Positions 1 to 7,359 of a stretch of DNA of 12,500 bases are shown piece by piece. The notes beneath the pieces were generated by a model. The model saw nothing but the letters and a program-made list of their open reading frames with translations. It searched no databases and was not told the DNA's origin. The stretch is from Theodoxus fluviatilis (lineage: Eukaryota; Mollusca; Gastropoda; Cycloneritida; Neritidae): positions 5,001 to 17,500 of the forward strand of contig JAWQFJ010006364.1 in the NCBI GenBank assembly GCA_034096865.1, given 5' to 3'. Both the position numbers and the translations under genes were made by a program. Every line of letters starts with the position of its first letter. Within the stretch, counting starts at the first letter, position 1.

Positions 1-328
1 TACATGGAGAAAAAAACCCACCTACATCTTACACTTCCCTAACCAGTATTTAAACAAGAAGGGCAGAGCCCATATGACTCATATGCTTGACCTTGACCTT
101 TACATGACCTTGACCTTCAGGTGACCTTCAAGGTCAAACAACTAAACCTAGCAATGACAGCAACACAAAGCTGTTAATTCAAGACATAGGAAGCACAATT
201 GTGCTCATTGGCACTTTCTACCATGAGATATGGTCACTTTTAGTGGTTCACTACCCCATTTTGGTCACATTTCATAAGGGTCAAAGTGACCTTGACCTTG
301 ATGATATGTGACTAAATGTGTCTCATGA

Positions 329-467
329 TGAAAGTATAACATGTGTACTACAAAGTTATGAAGTTTGGAAGAGTTATCTTCCATAGTTCAGGGTCAAGGT
401 CACTTCAAAATATATATACAATCCAACTTTAAAGAGCTCCTGTGACCTTGACCTTGAAGCAAGGTCA
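329..467 (+). repeat. Direct repeat A, copy 1
   Basis: A 139-bp segment starting TGAAAGTATAACATGTG and ending AAGCAAGGTCA. It recurs at 648-786 at a constant offset of 319 bp, with only scattered substitutions and no indels. It contains two perfect TGACCT hexamers and two AGGTCA hexamers. Confidence 0.85.
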
Positions 468-576
468 CGTAATCATGTATGTTTTTTGACGCCTTTTCAT
501 CCTACACCATCATGCCAAATTGCGTGTTGATAGACTTAATAGTCTCCGAGAAAAATCCAACGTTAAAGTTTTTTTA
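444..576 (+). repeat. Direct repeat B, copy 1
   Basis: A 133-bp segment from GACCTTGACCTTGAAGC to the T-run followed by AC. It recurs at 926-1058 with a constant 482-bp offset. It includes the shared blocks TTTTTTGACGCC, ACACCATCATGCC and AGTCTCCGAGAAAAATCC. It overlaps the end of repeat A by 24 bp, so A and B are adjoining modules of one longer unit. Confidence 0.85.
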
Positions 577-583
577 CGGATTA

Positions 584-632
584 CAGGACGCCCGGACGCC
601 CGGACAAACGCCCGAAAGCCCGGACGGACGAC
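584..632 (+). repeat. Short GC-rich tandem array of GGACGCCC-type units
   Basis: Back-to-back 8-bp units of the type GGACGCCC with diverged copies, ending GGACGGACGACATGGGTGA. The second module has a much shorter version (about 1060-1084) ending GGACGGACGAAATGGGTGA. Unit number therefore varies between copies at the same place in the repeat. Confidence 0.6.
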
Positions 633-647
633 ATGGGTGACCTAGTA

Positions 648-786
648 TGAAAGTATAACATGTGTACTACAATGGCATGAAGTTTGGAAGAGTTATTTTC
701 CATAGTTCCGGGTCAAGGTCACTTCAAAATATGTATACAATCCAACTTTAAAGAGCTCCTGTGACCTTGACCTTGAAGCAAGGTCA
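648..786 (+). repeat. Direct repeat A, copy 2
   Basis: Second copy of the 139-bp module at 329-467. After its end the sequence diverges (787-925 has no counterpart in the first unit) before module B resumes at 926. The second unit therefore carries either an insertion of about 139 bp or a different internal segment. Confidence 0.85.
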
Positions 787-925
787 ATCAAACTGGTATC
801 AAAAGATAGGGATTACTTCGCCCTATACACCATATATAGGTCAGGTATCCAATCTCAAAAACGTTAGAGAAAATTGAGAACATGTGAAAAATGGCTGTTT
901 TTAAGACAACATTTATGGCCCCTGC

Positions 926-1058
926 GACCTTGACCTTGAAGCAAGGTCAAGTCACTATGTACGTTTTTTGACGCCTTGTCATCCTACACCATCATGCCAA
1001 ATTGCGTGTTAATAGATTTTATAGTCTCCGAGAAAAATCCAACGTTAAAGTTTTTTTA
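926..1058 (+). repeat. Direct repeat B, copy 2
   Basis: Second copy of the module at 444-576, without indels relative to it. It is followed by a shortened GGACG-type tail and by the terminal hairpin at 1094-1120. Confidence 0.85.
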
Positions 1059-1093
1059 CAGACGCCAGGACGGACGAAATGGGTGAGTACATA

Positions 1094-1120
1094 GACTCAC
1101 TTTTGCTTCGCATGTGAGTC
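1094..1120. repeat. Terminal hairpin of the interspersed repeat
   Basis: Perfect 7-bp arms, GACTCAC and GTGAGTC, separated by a 13-nt loop (TTTTGCTTCGCAT). The hairpin lies at the right end of the repeat complex, directly after GGGTGAGTACATA. A small terminal hairpin is typical of Helitron 3' ends, but the usual CTRR terminus is not seen here, so that assignment is not made. Confidence 0.5.
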
Positions 1121-1184
1121 AAAAAACAAATCAACAAAAAACAACGACAAAGACCTCTGACATTTTCCTGTTACTCTATCATAA

Positions 1185-1357
1185 TCATTCCCCAACTCCA
1201 TCTTCTTTACTTTCTGCTGGAGGAGAAGCTGCAAGGATTTTCTGCTGCCGTCTCCTCTCCCGGCCTCCATCTCGATCATATGCACCCTGCAACCATCGCT
1301 GGATGACTTTCTCGACTTGCTGGTTTGTCGTCTCAGAAAGCAGCAGTCTTGCTGCAT
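1185..1357 (-). CDS. C-terminal coding exon of an unrecognised protein
   Basis: Read on the minus strand, a T-rich tract followed by TTTTTCACAG makes a good 3' splice site. The exon opens with two bases of a split codon (AT) and then 56 codons to a TGA at 1185-1187. The product has no starting Met, so this is a last exon. Its composition is protein-like: it starts AARLLLSETT, then has an amphipathic stretch VEKVIQRWLQGAYDRDGG (about residues 14-31), a basic patch of Arg and Gln, and an acidic Glu/Lys-rich tail. The WLQ-A-DRDGG wording recalls C-terminal parts of invertebrate proteins with DUF4806-like domains. That is from memory and tentative. The function is unknown. The interspersed repeat begins about 65 bp after the stop, so the 3' UTR would run into it. 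Confidence 0.55.
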
Positions 1358-1928
1358 CTGTGAAAAATAAAAAATAAAAAATTGCTGCTCCTTAAACCGT
1401 TTATCTTAACTTCTACAGTCCTCTCTAGTTAGCTTGACATAACATTTCGACGTAACTGTTTTTTTTCACACACCAAAAAATACGTCAGGATGAAACAAAA
1501 CGGGTTGAAGTCTCCAGAATGTCTAGCAATCTGAGGTCGAGAAAAGTGGATAGGACTGTATTTGAATGATTTACAACCAAAGATTTAAAGCAGGTCAGAC
1601 CACCAGCCAAAAGCTTTGAGCAGGCAATGAGTCATGGAAAGTGCATTATAAACATTTTCCATCAATTGCTCAAAAACTTTTCCTCATAAAACTTTTGGAT
1701 GAGTTGTAACATACTTTTCTACTGTATTATATAGTGATAATGATATGAGAGATTTCTAAATATATATACAATTTATTTAGACTAGTAAAACAGTAGTCAT
1801 GACTTCCAAAAATATATATTTTTTATGAACGACCATTGGAAAACATTCCTACTGATTTATATACTTCCACTTAAGAACAGAGCTTGAAGACTAAAGCAAG
1901 CAAAACTAAAACATACCAATCACTTCCC
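1358..1928. other. AT-rich stretch, likely intron, no gene seen
   Basis: AT-rich sequence with no coding-like frame on either strand. It lies between the two candidate minus-strand exons and would be the intron joining them, or would hold a missed small exon. Confidence 0.4.
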
Positions 1929-2052
1929 TTAAAATGGCTGCTTGTAACTACTACCTGTCATGGTACACTTGTCAGCAACAATGTGGTCTAACAGTTTCTT
2001 AAGCATCCTTTTCACGCAGTCTCCTACTCTTCCCCCAACAAACATAGAGTCC
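1929..2052 (-). CDS. Candidate upstream exon, DUF4806-like wording
   Basis: On the minus strand, after a possible AG acceptor at 2053-2054, the frame reads RDSMFVGG, then a basic helix-like segment DCVKRMLKKLLDHIVADK and a TMTG stretch, reaching a TAA at 1929-1931. The pattern GG, then a helix, then a short aromatic/basic end, resembles the middle of DUF4806-type domains (recalled, not searched). A possible donor (ACAG then GTAGTAG) at 1953-1955 would end the exon in phase 1. That matches the two-base start of the terminal exon at 1357, so the two can be joined in frame. Weak points are a poor polypyrimidine tract at the acceptor and a rather short linker if the donor is used. Alternatively this is a chance frame. 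Confidence 0.35.
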
Positions 2053-2059
2053 CTTTTGT

Positions 2060-2740
2060 TTAACATATAAAATACGCAAAATTTAACAATCTGGATATAA
2101 TTCAAACTGAGGAACATTTAAAACTAAAGAGCATACTTTATTGCCTGTGTAAACTGAGAACTTTTGGGATAAGAGTGTTGCTTGAGACATCCTGCTATGC
2201 TATTTTGAGTAGTGTATTGATGTCTGCTGTAGTCTGTTGCAGAGATATTACCAGCAAGAGATGCAGTCAGATGACTTTTCACAAATAAACTGTTCTTTCT
2301 GTTCTGTTCTGATATGCAGACACACTGAATAAATTCATCAAGAAAGCACAACATAATGGAACACCAGTAAAATCTTTCATGCATATCTATCAAAATAAAG
2401 TATAAAAAGACATCTATCATCTTGAGAAATGCAGATCACCTCCTCCGTACAGAATTCCACTCCTGTCCTATAAAACACAGAGACATATACTATCGATTTT
2501 TATATATTCCAACTACCATAAATATTTTAAACACCAACTATTCTAAAACTGCAGTATTATCCAATCCCCTGGCAGTACAATCACAACTTTTTCATTTTAT
2601 ATAATATGTTTGTAACTTTTATCTTGTACTGCGCCATTTCTGTTGTATGCAGACATTACTTGATGCCACTGTGAAGAAGTTTTAATGCTTTGGATGAACT
2701 ATCAATAAGAAACAAACACATGACAAACACCAAAATCAAA
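2060..2740. other. AT-rich stretch without a supportable gene
   Basis: Moderately AT-rich. Open frames of 60-98 codons exist on both strands, but none resembles a known domain or carries a convincing start or splice context. An AATAAA-type signal lies on the minus strand at 2137-2142 but cannot be tied to a gene. Confidence 0.4.
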
Positions 2741-2743
2741 GTC

Positions 2744-2767
2744 TTTCGGGCACACGCCCTTCTTCAG
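2744..2767 (-). ncRNA. Hammerhead-ribozyme-like core (Penelope-type tail relic)
   Basis: On the minus strand the sequence reads CTGAAGA, then A, then GGGC-GTGT-GCCC as a perfect 4-bp stem-loop, then GAAA. CUGANGA and GAAA flanking helix II are the conserved catalytic core of hammerhead ribozymes, and position 7, here A, is the tolerant one. Motifs of the form CTGA-N-GAAGG...CC-GAAA are known from terminal repeats of Penelope-like elements. I could not find a convincing stem III with a cleavage triplet, because the following GAC lacks a GTCT partner nearby. This is more likely a relic of such an element than an active ribozyme. No reverse transcriptase of Penelope type is visible nearby. Confidence 0.35.
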
Positions 2768-2841
2768 TGAACGTTACAGACAAACATAAATGATGCAACA
2801 CGTGACGTAAAAAAACTTTAGAATGACATGACGTAGGCACT

Positions 2842-2846
<5 letters not shown>

Positions 2847-2895
<49 letters not shown>

Positions 2896-2982
2896 TCTCT
2901 CTCTTTATCTCTATATCTTTAACTTTCTCTCTATAACTCTCTCTCTCTCTCTCCCTCTCTCTCTCTATCTCTCTCTCTCAAC

Positions 2983-3018
<36 letters not shown>

Positions 3019-3120
3019 ATCTCTCTCTCTATATCTCTCTATCTCCCTTCAACTTTCTATCTCTAACTCTCTCTCTAACTCTCTCTCTAAGTGTTCATAG
3101 TTCCATCCATCTATCTCTCT
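2847..3120. repeat. Imperfect (CT)n polypyrimidine tract
   Basis: A pure CT run over about 2847-2892, followed by an interrupted CT/CTAT/CCCT tract to about 3120. The plus strand is almost all pyrimidine, with sporadic A in TATCT and CTAACT units that themselves repeat. Confidence 0.9.
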
Positions 3121-3364
3121 CAGTCTAACACATTCAGTCCTTCAGGGTAGTTGGTGCGCAACTTGAAGTATATATTGTTTTAGTCATGACTTTTTTCTCT
3201 CCAATGAAAACCAATTTCTTAAGGAACTCATTAGACATGCAAGAAATAATGTAATTGTTATACAGTGCATTTTTTATATTAGTAAAATTTACTTAGTTAT
3301 AAAAAAGTTGACTAAAAAGATTTAACAGCTAATAAAGTATATATTTAAATAATGTAAAAAACAG
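3121..3364. other. AT-rich stretch, nothing recognised
   Basis: AT-rich sequence between the CT tract and the foldback. No open frame, splice site pair or repeat structure stands out. Confidence 0.4.
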
Positions 3365-3452
3365 GATTTGTTTTTAATCTTTTCCCCATCTCTCCCACCC
3401 CTGGGTTCAATCCCAGGGGCGGGAGAGATGGGGGAAAAGTTAAAAACAAATC
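3365..3452. repeat. 88-bp foldback hairpin with B-box-like apex
   Basis: Two 41-nt arms (3365-3405 and 3412-3452) pair at 37 of 41 positions without gaps. Two of the four mismatches become G-U pairs in RNA. The loop is TTCAAT. The apex reads GGGTTCAATCCC, which fits the tRNA T-arm / pol III B-box pattern GGTTCRANYCC, but no A-box or tRNA fold is present. Candidates are a miniature foldback element, a tRNA-derived SINE relic or a precursor-miRNA-like hairpin. It sits just past the 3' end (minus orientation) of the LINE at 3480-4735. Confidence 0.8.
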
Positions 3453-3479
3453 ATGTTAATCAAATTTAAATTGCTTCTA

Positions 3480-4735
3480 CCCTGTCTTGTCACTTTGTCT
3501 GGTATGAATAAGTGAATGATTGTGCATGAAGTGGCTAGAAACTCCCAACGGAGCGAGGCAGCAGCATTCTTCAGAGGAAGAGACCCCGTCAACAGGTGGT
3601 ACACTTCCTGACACTCTCGGGGGGAGGGCCACACCTGGCCATACCTCCAGGTGCCCCTCTGCTGCCGTCAGTTTTACATGACTTGCGTGCACCATGGGGT
3701 ATACAGTGCCCACTCCGTTACTGGTGGACAGCAGGGCTCTAGTCTCTGCTGTTTCGGCTCATCCAGATGCAGACAGATGCCTTCTCTGCCATAGCCCTCG
3801 CTACCTTTGTGCACCGATAGCTGGAGAGGCCGAGCTGTCTGGAAGTGTTGAGGATTGTGTGGCCTACAAAACCCTTAGCTCCCACCTCAAACGCAAGGAT
3901 AGTGGTCCAGATGCCCTGACTTCTAAGCTGGTTGGCAAGGGGTTCGTACTTCGCCAGCTTAACTTGGTGCCACTCTTCCATCTTGTCTTTCATTGGTACA
4001 GTCAGCTCCAAGAGGACCATTTTTCTTGACTTTGCAGAGTGCAGCACAATGTCTGATCACTGCCCCGTCTCTTTGATTTCCTTGGGGTACTGGCCTCGCC
4101 CTTTTAGGTCAGTTGTGAGCTTCCAGTCCTGTGCCACAGCTAAGCTATTGGATGGCGCCGTTCTTCCATGAGCTGTTCGCCCTGACTCTCCTGCCCTCAC
4201 AAACTTCGTCAGTTGCAGGGGCCTTTCTTCCACAGTGGTCGCATTGGCCAGCATTATGGCATCGTCTTCTGCTTGTGCTAGATAGTGGAGAACCTTGCTG
4301 TGGCGCCAGGTGTAACGTCCAAGGCCCAAGGCCACATCACATTCTGACAATACATGGTTGAGGGTCTGCTTCATCTCGCACAGGGGGCACTGGTGTCTTC
4401 TACCTTCCCCCATCTAGCCAGGTTTGCCTTTGTCAGAAGCAGAGCATTTGTTGCCCTGATGATGAGGACCAGCTGCATCGGTGCCATGTGCCAGATCTCC
4501 CCCAAGACAGGTTTCGTTGCTCCGCCGCCTCCCAGGTTGTCCACTGGTCTTGTTGTGTCTGCTGCACCGCAGCCGCTGTCCTCTTGGGTTCTTTCGCTGT
4601 CTGGATTTCCTGGCCTACCATGTCGCGTCTGCCTCTGTTCCGTGCCCTTGACCAAAGCAACGGTCTCTCTCCATACCCAAGTCCTTGCAGGCTGGTGTGG
4701 GTGTAGCCCAAAATCTCCTTGAGCTTCAGGTTTTC
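3480..4735 (-). mobile_element. Degenerate 3' part of an RLE-type (R2-like) LINE
   Basis: The minus strand encodes the C-terminal end of a non-LTR retrotransposon polyprotein, split over three frames. In order it shows a segment with DQWTTWEAAEQRNLSW (about 4520-4570), an IRATNALLLTKANLARWG segment (about 4410-4475), a zinc-knuckle CPLCEMKQTLNHVLSEC followed by GRYTWRH (about 4290-4395), and the endonuclease-like SDIMLHSAKSRKMVLLELTVP segment (about 3995-4056). The usual element has RPD where this copy has stop-S-D. The frame ends at 3739. The following 260 bp look like its 3' UTR. The restriction-like PD-(D/E)xK nuclease assignment follows from recalled family wording. At least two frameshifts (near 4500 and 4410) and one in-frame TGA (4057-4059) make it inactive. 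Confidence 0.8.
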
Positions 4736-5765
4736 AGCGGCTGCATCGACATCGTGCGCGCCAAAATGGAAAGGGAAATAACTGCGTTTGGAAAGCCAGC
4801 AGTCCATGAAAATATGTTCCAAAGTGTTCTTTTCAGTTTGCAAAAGGAGCAGGAGTTGGATGGCCGGAATTCCAGTGTAGATAACACATCACCAAGAGGT
4901 TAAATTCTATGGAGAACTTTGGGCTGAACAATCCCTCAGTTTGATTTCAGGGTACTTTTAAATCGTAAGAGCTAGTAGTCCTTCCATGAAAGATCATCAG
5001 TCATGGCTGCCAGTATTCATGAGATGTTGACCTGAAGAGGTTTTACACAGGGCTTTGTTATACTTGTCCGTGGTTCGTATTGAGCTCCAAAAGAGGAATA
5101 TTTGCACTTGTGGCGCTTATGAATCGTAGTAATGTGCATATCTGTGTTTTAAGTTACTTTTCTATTCTGATGAGCTTCACATATAGCTAAAACTGCTCAT
5201 GAATTCAAAATCTCTTTTCGGTTTTTCGAGTTTCTAAAACCTCTCATCTGCAGTATTACAGAAGCACTTTATTCCAGCAGCTCATTGTTTGCTGAAAAGA
5301 AGATGCTATCTTTAAATTAAGGATTGTTTCAAAGTGGTTCGCTGAATGCACTACTAGACATAATTAGTGAGTGCTCTTTTTAAATAAATGCGTTCCATGC
5401 CACTTGTAGTTCTTTCCAAAGGACGTTTTCCAGTATGGTCACAATCTTCTCGTCAATACATCCTATGCTTTAGTCAGTCTATTTCTGTCCATGGCGCGCC
5501 TGCAATGAAAGTCCAGTTCTAAATTACCCACAGTCCTATATAGTCACGCTAAGGTCCCATTATATTTGTACTTGTCCATCAACTTCAATACTCCTACCTC
5601 ATATGACTGAGTGACGAAAAATATCTTTATATTATCCGTTTTACCTGCCCAGAAGAATCTGTAAAACTATATCTCCTTCAAGTAGTTGCCTGGCGGTTAA
5701 AGAACGTTGAAAACAGTCCACTATTGTGCTTACAGGACGTTACACCGTGATGGGCATCACTTCCG
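4736..5765 (-). mobile_element. Degenerate 3' part of an L1-like (APE-type) LINE
   Basis: The minus strand, read across many frameshifts and stops, shows the C-terminal half of an L1-like ORF2. It has NYLKEI-stop-FYRFFWAGKTDNIKI (about 5620-5680), a VAWNAFI block (about 5380-5410), FSEPL-stop-NNP (about 5315-5345, Trp changed to TGA), a DDLSWKDY block with KVLHRI (about 4910-5000), then EFRPSNSCSFCK followed in the next frame by TEKNTLEHIFMDC (4799-4875). The last part is a C-x2-C-H-C zinc knuckle (zf-RVT type). The reverse transcriptase active site would lie upstream and is missing, so the copy is 5' truncated. The exact junction with the RLE-type LINE, around 4690-4740, is uncertain. Confidence 0.8.
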
Positions 5766-5846
5766 GGGGTAGGTACTGCGGCTGTAAATATCCGTCATAA
5801 ATGCTAAGATAATAAAGTAATTATTCAAGAAAAATGGCTTCCTCTC
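5766..5846. other. Spacer between the LINE relic and the tandem array
   Basis: Short unassigned sequence following the 5'-truncated end of the L1-like fragment. Nothing recognised. Confidence 0.3.
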
Positions 5847-6016
5847 ATTGTAGGCTGCGTCCCATATGGTTACAGATATGGCAAGACATCAATGATAGTT
5901 GCAAATTGTAGGCTGCGTCCCATATGGTTACAGATATGGCAAGACATCAATGATAGTTGCAAATTGTAGGCTGCGTCCCATATGGTTACAGATATGGCAA
6001 GACATCAATGATAGTT
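5847..6016 (+). repeat. 58-bp tandem repeat, about 2.9 perfect copies
   Basis: The unit beginning ATTGTAGGCTGCGTCCC recurs at 5847, 5905 and 5963 with an exact 58-bp period and no substitutions between copies. Each unit contains the palindrome CCATATGG. The array ends at 6016, where TTTGCAC replaces TTGCAAATTG. Perfect identity indicates a recent expansion. Confidence 0.95.
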
Positions 6017-6480
6017 TGCACATTTAGACATTTCCAGACGTTTAACTTCACAAATAACGAAAATAAAATATTTGAATGGAAATAAAATCAGTGAATTTTT
6101 TTCTGAGATCAAAGCATGCGTTGGCCATTGGTACATATTAAATTTTCTGTGCAGCACATAACCGGATATGCGTTTTTCGTGTCAGTGGTAAATGTTATGT
6201 GTAGGCTTTGTCCCCAAAACTGCGTCCATGGCAAATGAGTTAGATCTTTGTGAAGGAGTGAAAGCCGCTAACACTGGCTTTTTAAGAATACTAGATCAAA
6301 CCACCCGAGATGTAAATGAAACCCAACACACACATATCCCCCAACCCCCACTCCATCCCCCCAATTTTTGTAACGACCGAGATCGGTTTATCACGACTGA
6401 TTTCCACATTAATTTATGTCTTTATCCCCCAGAGATTTGTTCAAAGTTTTTAATGTGGGTTGGATGCTCGAGCGAGTGAA
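6017..6480. other. Unassigned sequence
   Basis: No gene can be supported. A plus-strand frame at 6192-6479 has an ATG in good context at 6228 (GCGTCCATGG), but the product resembles nothing known and becomes Pro/His-rich over a C-rich, AC-rich stretch. Confidence 0.35.
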
Positions 6481-6506
6481 CGCGCGCGCGCGCGAGAGAG
6501 AGAGAG
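6481..6506. repeat. (CG)7(AG)6 microsatellite
   Basis: Seven CG dinucleotides (6481-6494) followed by six AG (6495-6506). On the minus strand this is a CT then CG tract starting about 16 bp after the stop of the LINE tail at 6523. Confidence 0.95.
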
Positions 6507-6522
6507 CAAACATAGGCCACCA

Positions 6523-6862
6523 TCACATCCCAACAAAATTATACATGCACACCTCACTGGTTGTGCCGACGGCATCTTGTCTTCTAAATGTATGGAACAA
6601 ATAAAATGCTGCATATCTCATTGTGTCGACATCATCCGATGCCAGTATCATCAAAATGTCCACACGATTAGTTGAATCAAACAATTCGAAAACATCCTGT
6701 AGCCTCGTATCTGCATAGGCAGGGCACCTGGACAAGACTTGAAGCTCAGTACCATCATTCTCGTTGCGTGATGGACACAGAGAGGAACTTCGAGGACCAC
6801 TTGTTCATGACTGAATAGCTCACTCAAACCAACGCGAAAACGGACACAGACATTTATGAGGA
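6523..6862 (-). mobile_element. C-terminal tail of an APE-type LINE, copy 1
   Basis: On the minus strand, VCVRFRVGLSELFSHE (about 6800-6850) is followed after a frameshift by LCPSRNENDGTELQVLSRC, then PAYADTRLQDVFELF and MRYAAFYLFHTFRRQ, ending at a TGA at 6523-6525. This is the usual tail of a jockey/CR1-like LINE polyprotein: an RFR-x-G-x-S block, a CPxC...H...CPAY zinc knuckle (one Cys and the His are changed here) and an aromatic, basic helix at the end. The same blocks occur in the second relic at 7874-8826, so these are two separate insertions of related elements. The copy is heavily 5' truncated, its 5' end lying at the (AC)33 tract. The clade is not resolved. Confidence 0.75.
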
Positions 6863-6867
6863 TTCGT

Positions 6868-6870
<3 letters not shown>

Positions 6871-6942
<72 letters not shown>

Positions 6943-6957
6943 AGAAGGAGGGAGAGG

Positions 6958-6999
<42 letters not shown>
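6871..6999. repeat. (AC)33 and (AG)n microsatellites
   Basis: A pure AC run of 33 units at 6871-6936, a short purine-rich linker (AGAAGGAGGGAGAGG type), then a pure AG run at 6961-6999. Long Cys/Val, Thr/His or Arg/Glu frames here are artefacts of the repeat. Confidence 0.97.
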
Positions 7000-7005
<6 letters not shown>

Positions 7006-7015
7006 AGATTTTATA

Positions 7016-7068
7016 CGCACACAAGCACGCACACACGCACGCACATACACACACGCACACATACCCAC
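7016..7068. repeat. Imperfect AC/GCAC-rich tract
   Basis: ACAC and GCAC units with single-base interruptions, continuing the AC-rich block after the AG tract. Confidence 0.8.
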
Positions 7069-7350
7069 ATTATATGAACCAAAAAGACGGACAAACAAGC
7101 CTTTGCTTTGCTTCTCAAATTTTCGGCTTTACTTGCCTCTCTCAGGAGTACACTGAAATGTTTAACCGCTCACCCAATCACTACACATGAGGCTTGACAA
7201 AAGTTAAAGCATGTGAGGGCATGGGAAAGGGAACGTAACAGAGAGATGAATACAATACCCGTTCAAGAAAACAAGAGGCGTGACATATGAACAAAAAAAA
7301 GAATGGCCGGGGAAGGGTGGGGGGTGGGGGACGAAAATGTGCGGAGAGCG
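7069..7350. other. Unassigned sequence
   Basis: No gene seen. A plus-strand acceptor-like TTGCCTCTCTCAG ends at 7144 and is followed by only 14 sense codons before TGA, which is too little to call an exon. Confidence 0.35.
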
Positions 7351-7359
7351 AGCCATGAC

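Larger units (their letters stand above)
1..1120. repeat. Composite AGGTCA/TGACCT-rich interspersed repeat
   Basis: This is a non-coding interspersed repeat. The motif TGACCTTGACCTT and its reverse complement recur throughout (88-136, 287-298, 397-402, 443-467, 716-721, 762-786, 931-949). Internal segments are duplicated with constant spacing. The right part ends in a GC-rich stretch of CGGACG-type units and then a small hairpin. Repeats with this wording are, from memory, common in mollusc genomes. No open frame in it resembles a protein. It may be a non-autonomous transposon or several overlapping copies. No target-site duplication was identified, so the true ends are uncertain. Confidence 0.7.

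Noticed and set aside
2124..2420. 98-codon minus-strand frame with an AATAAA near its end
   Set aside because: AT-rich, no domain or convincing splice sites. The signal cannot be linked to a gene.
3365..3452. tRNA gene
   Set aside because: Only the B-box/T-arm-like apex is present. There is no acceptor, D or anticodon arm, and the long foldback is not cloverleaf-like.
3694..4722. Plus-strand open frames of 76-122 codons over the RLE-type LINE
   Set aside because: They are antisense shadows of the minus-strand LINE tail, which has clear family motifs. The plus frames have none.
5847..6016. CRISPR-like array
   Set aside because: The units are contiguous and identical with no unique spacers, and the context is eukaryotic. 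It is a plain tandem repeat.
5847..6016. SRF CArG boxes at CCATATGG
   Set aside because: The consensus needs six A/T bases between CC and GG and only four are present.
6192..6479. Plus-strand 95-codon frame with ATG in good context at 6228
   Set aside because: The first 30 residues look ordinary, but there is no recognisable domain, splice site or promoter, and the rest is low complexity.
7132..7190. Possible plus-strand last exon after TTGCCTCTCTCAG
   Set aside because: Only 14 sense codons before TGA and no partner exon. Chance is likely.
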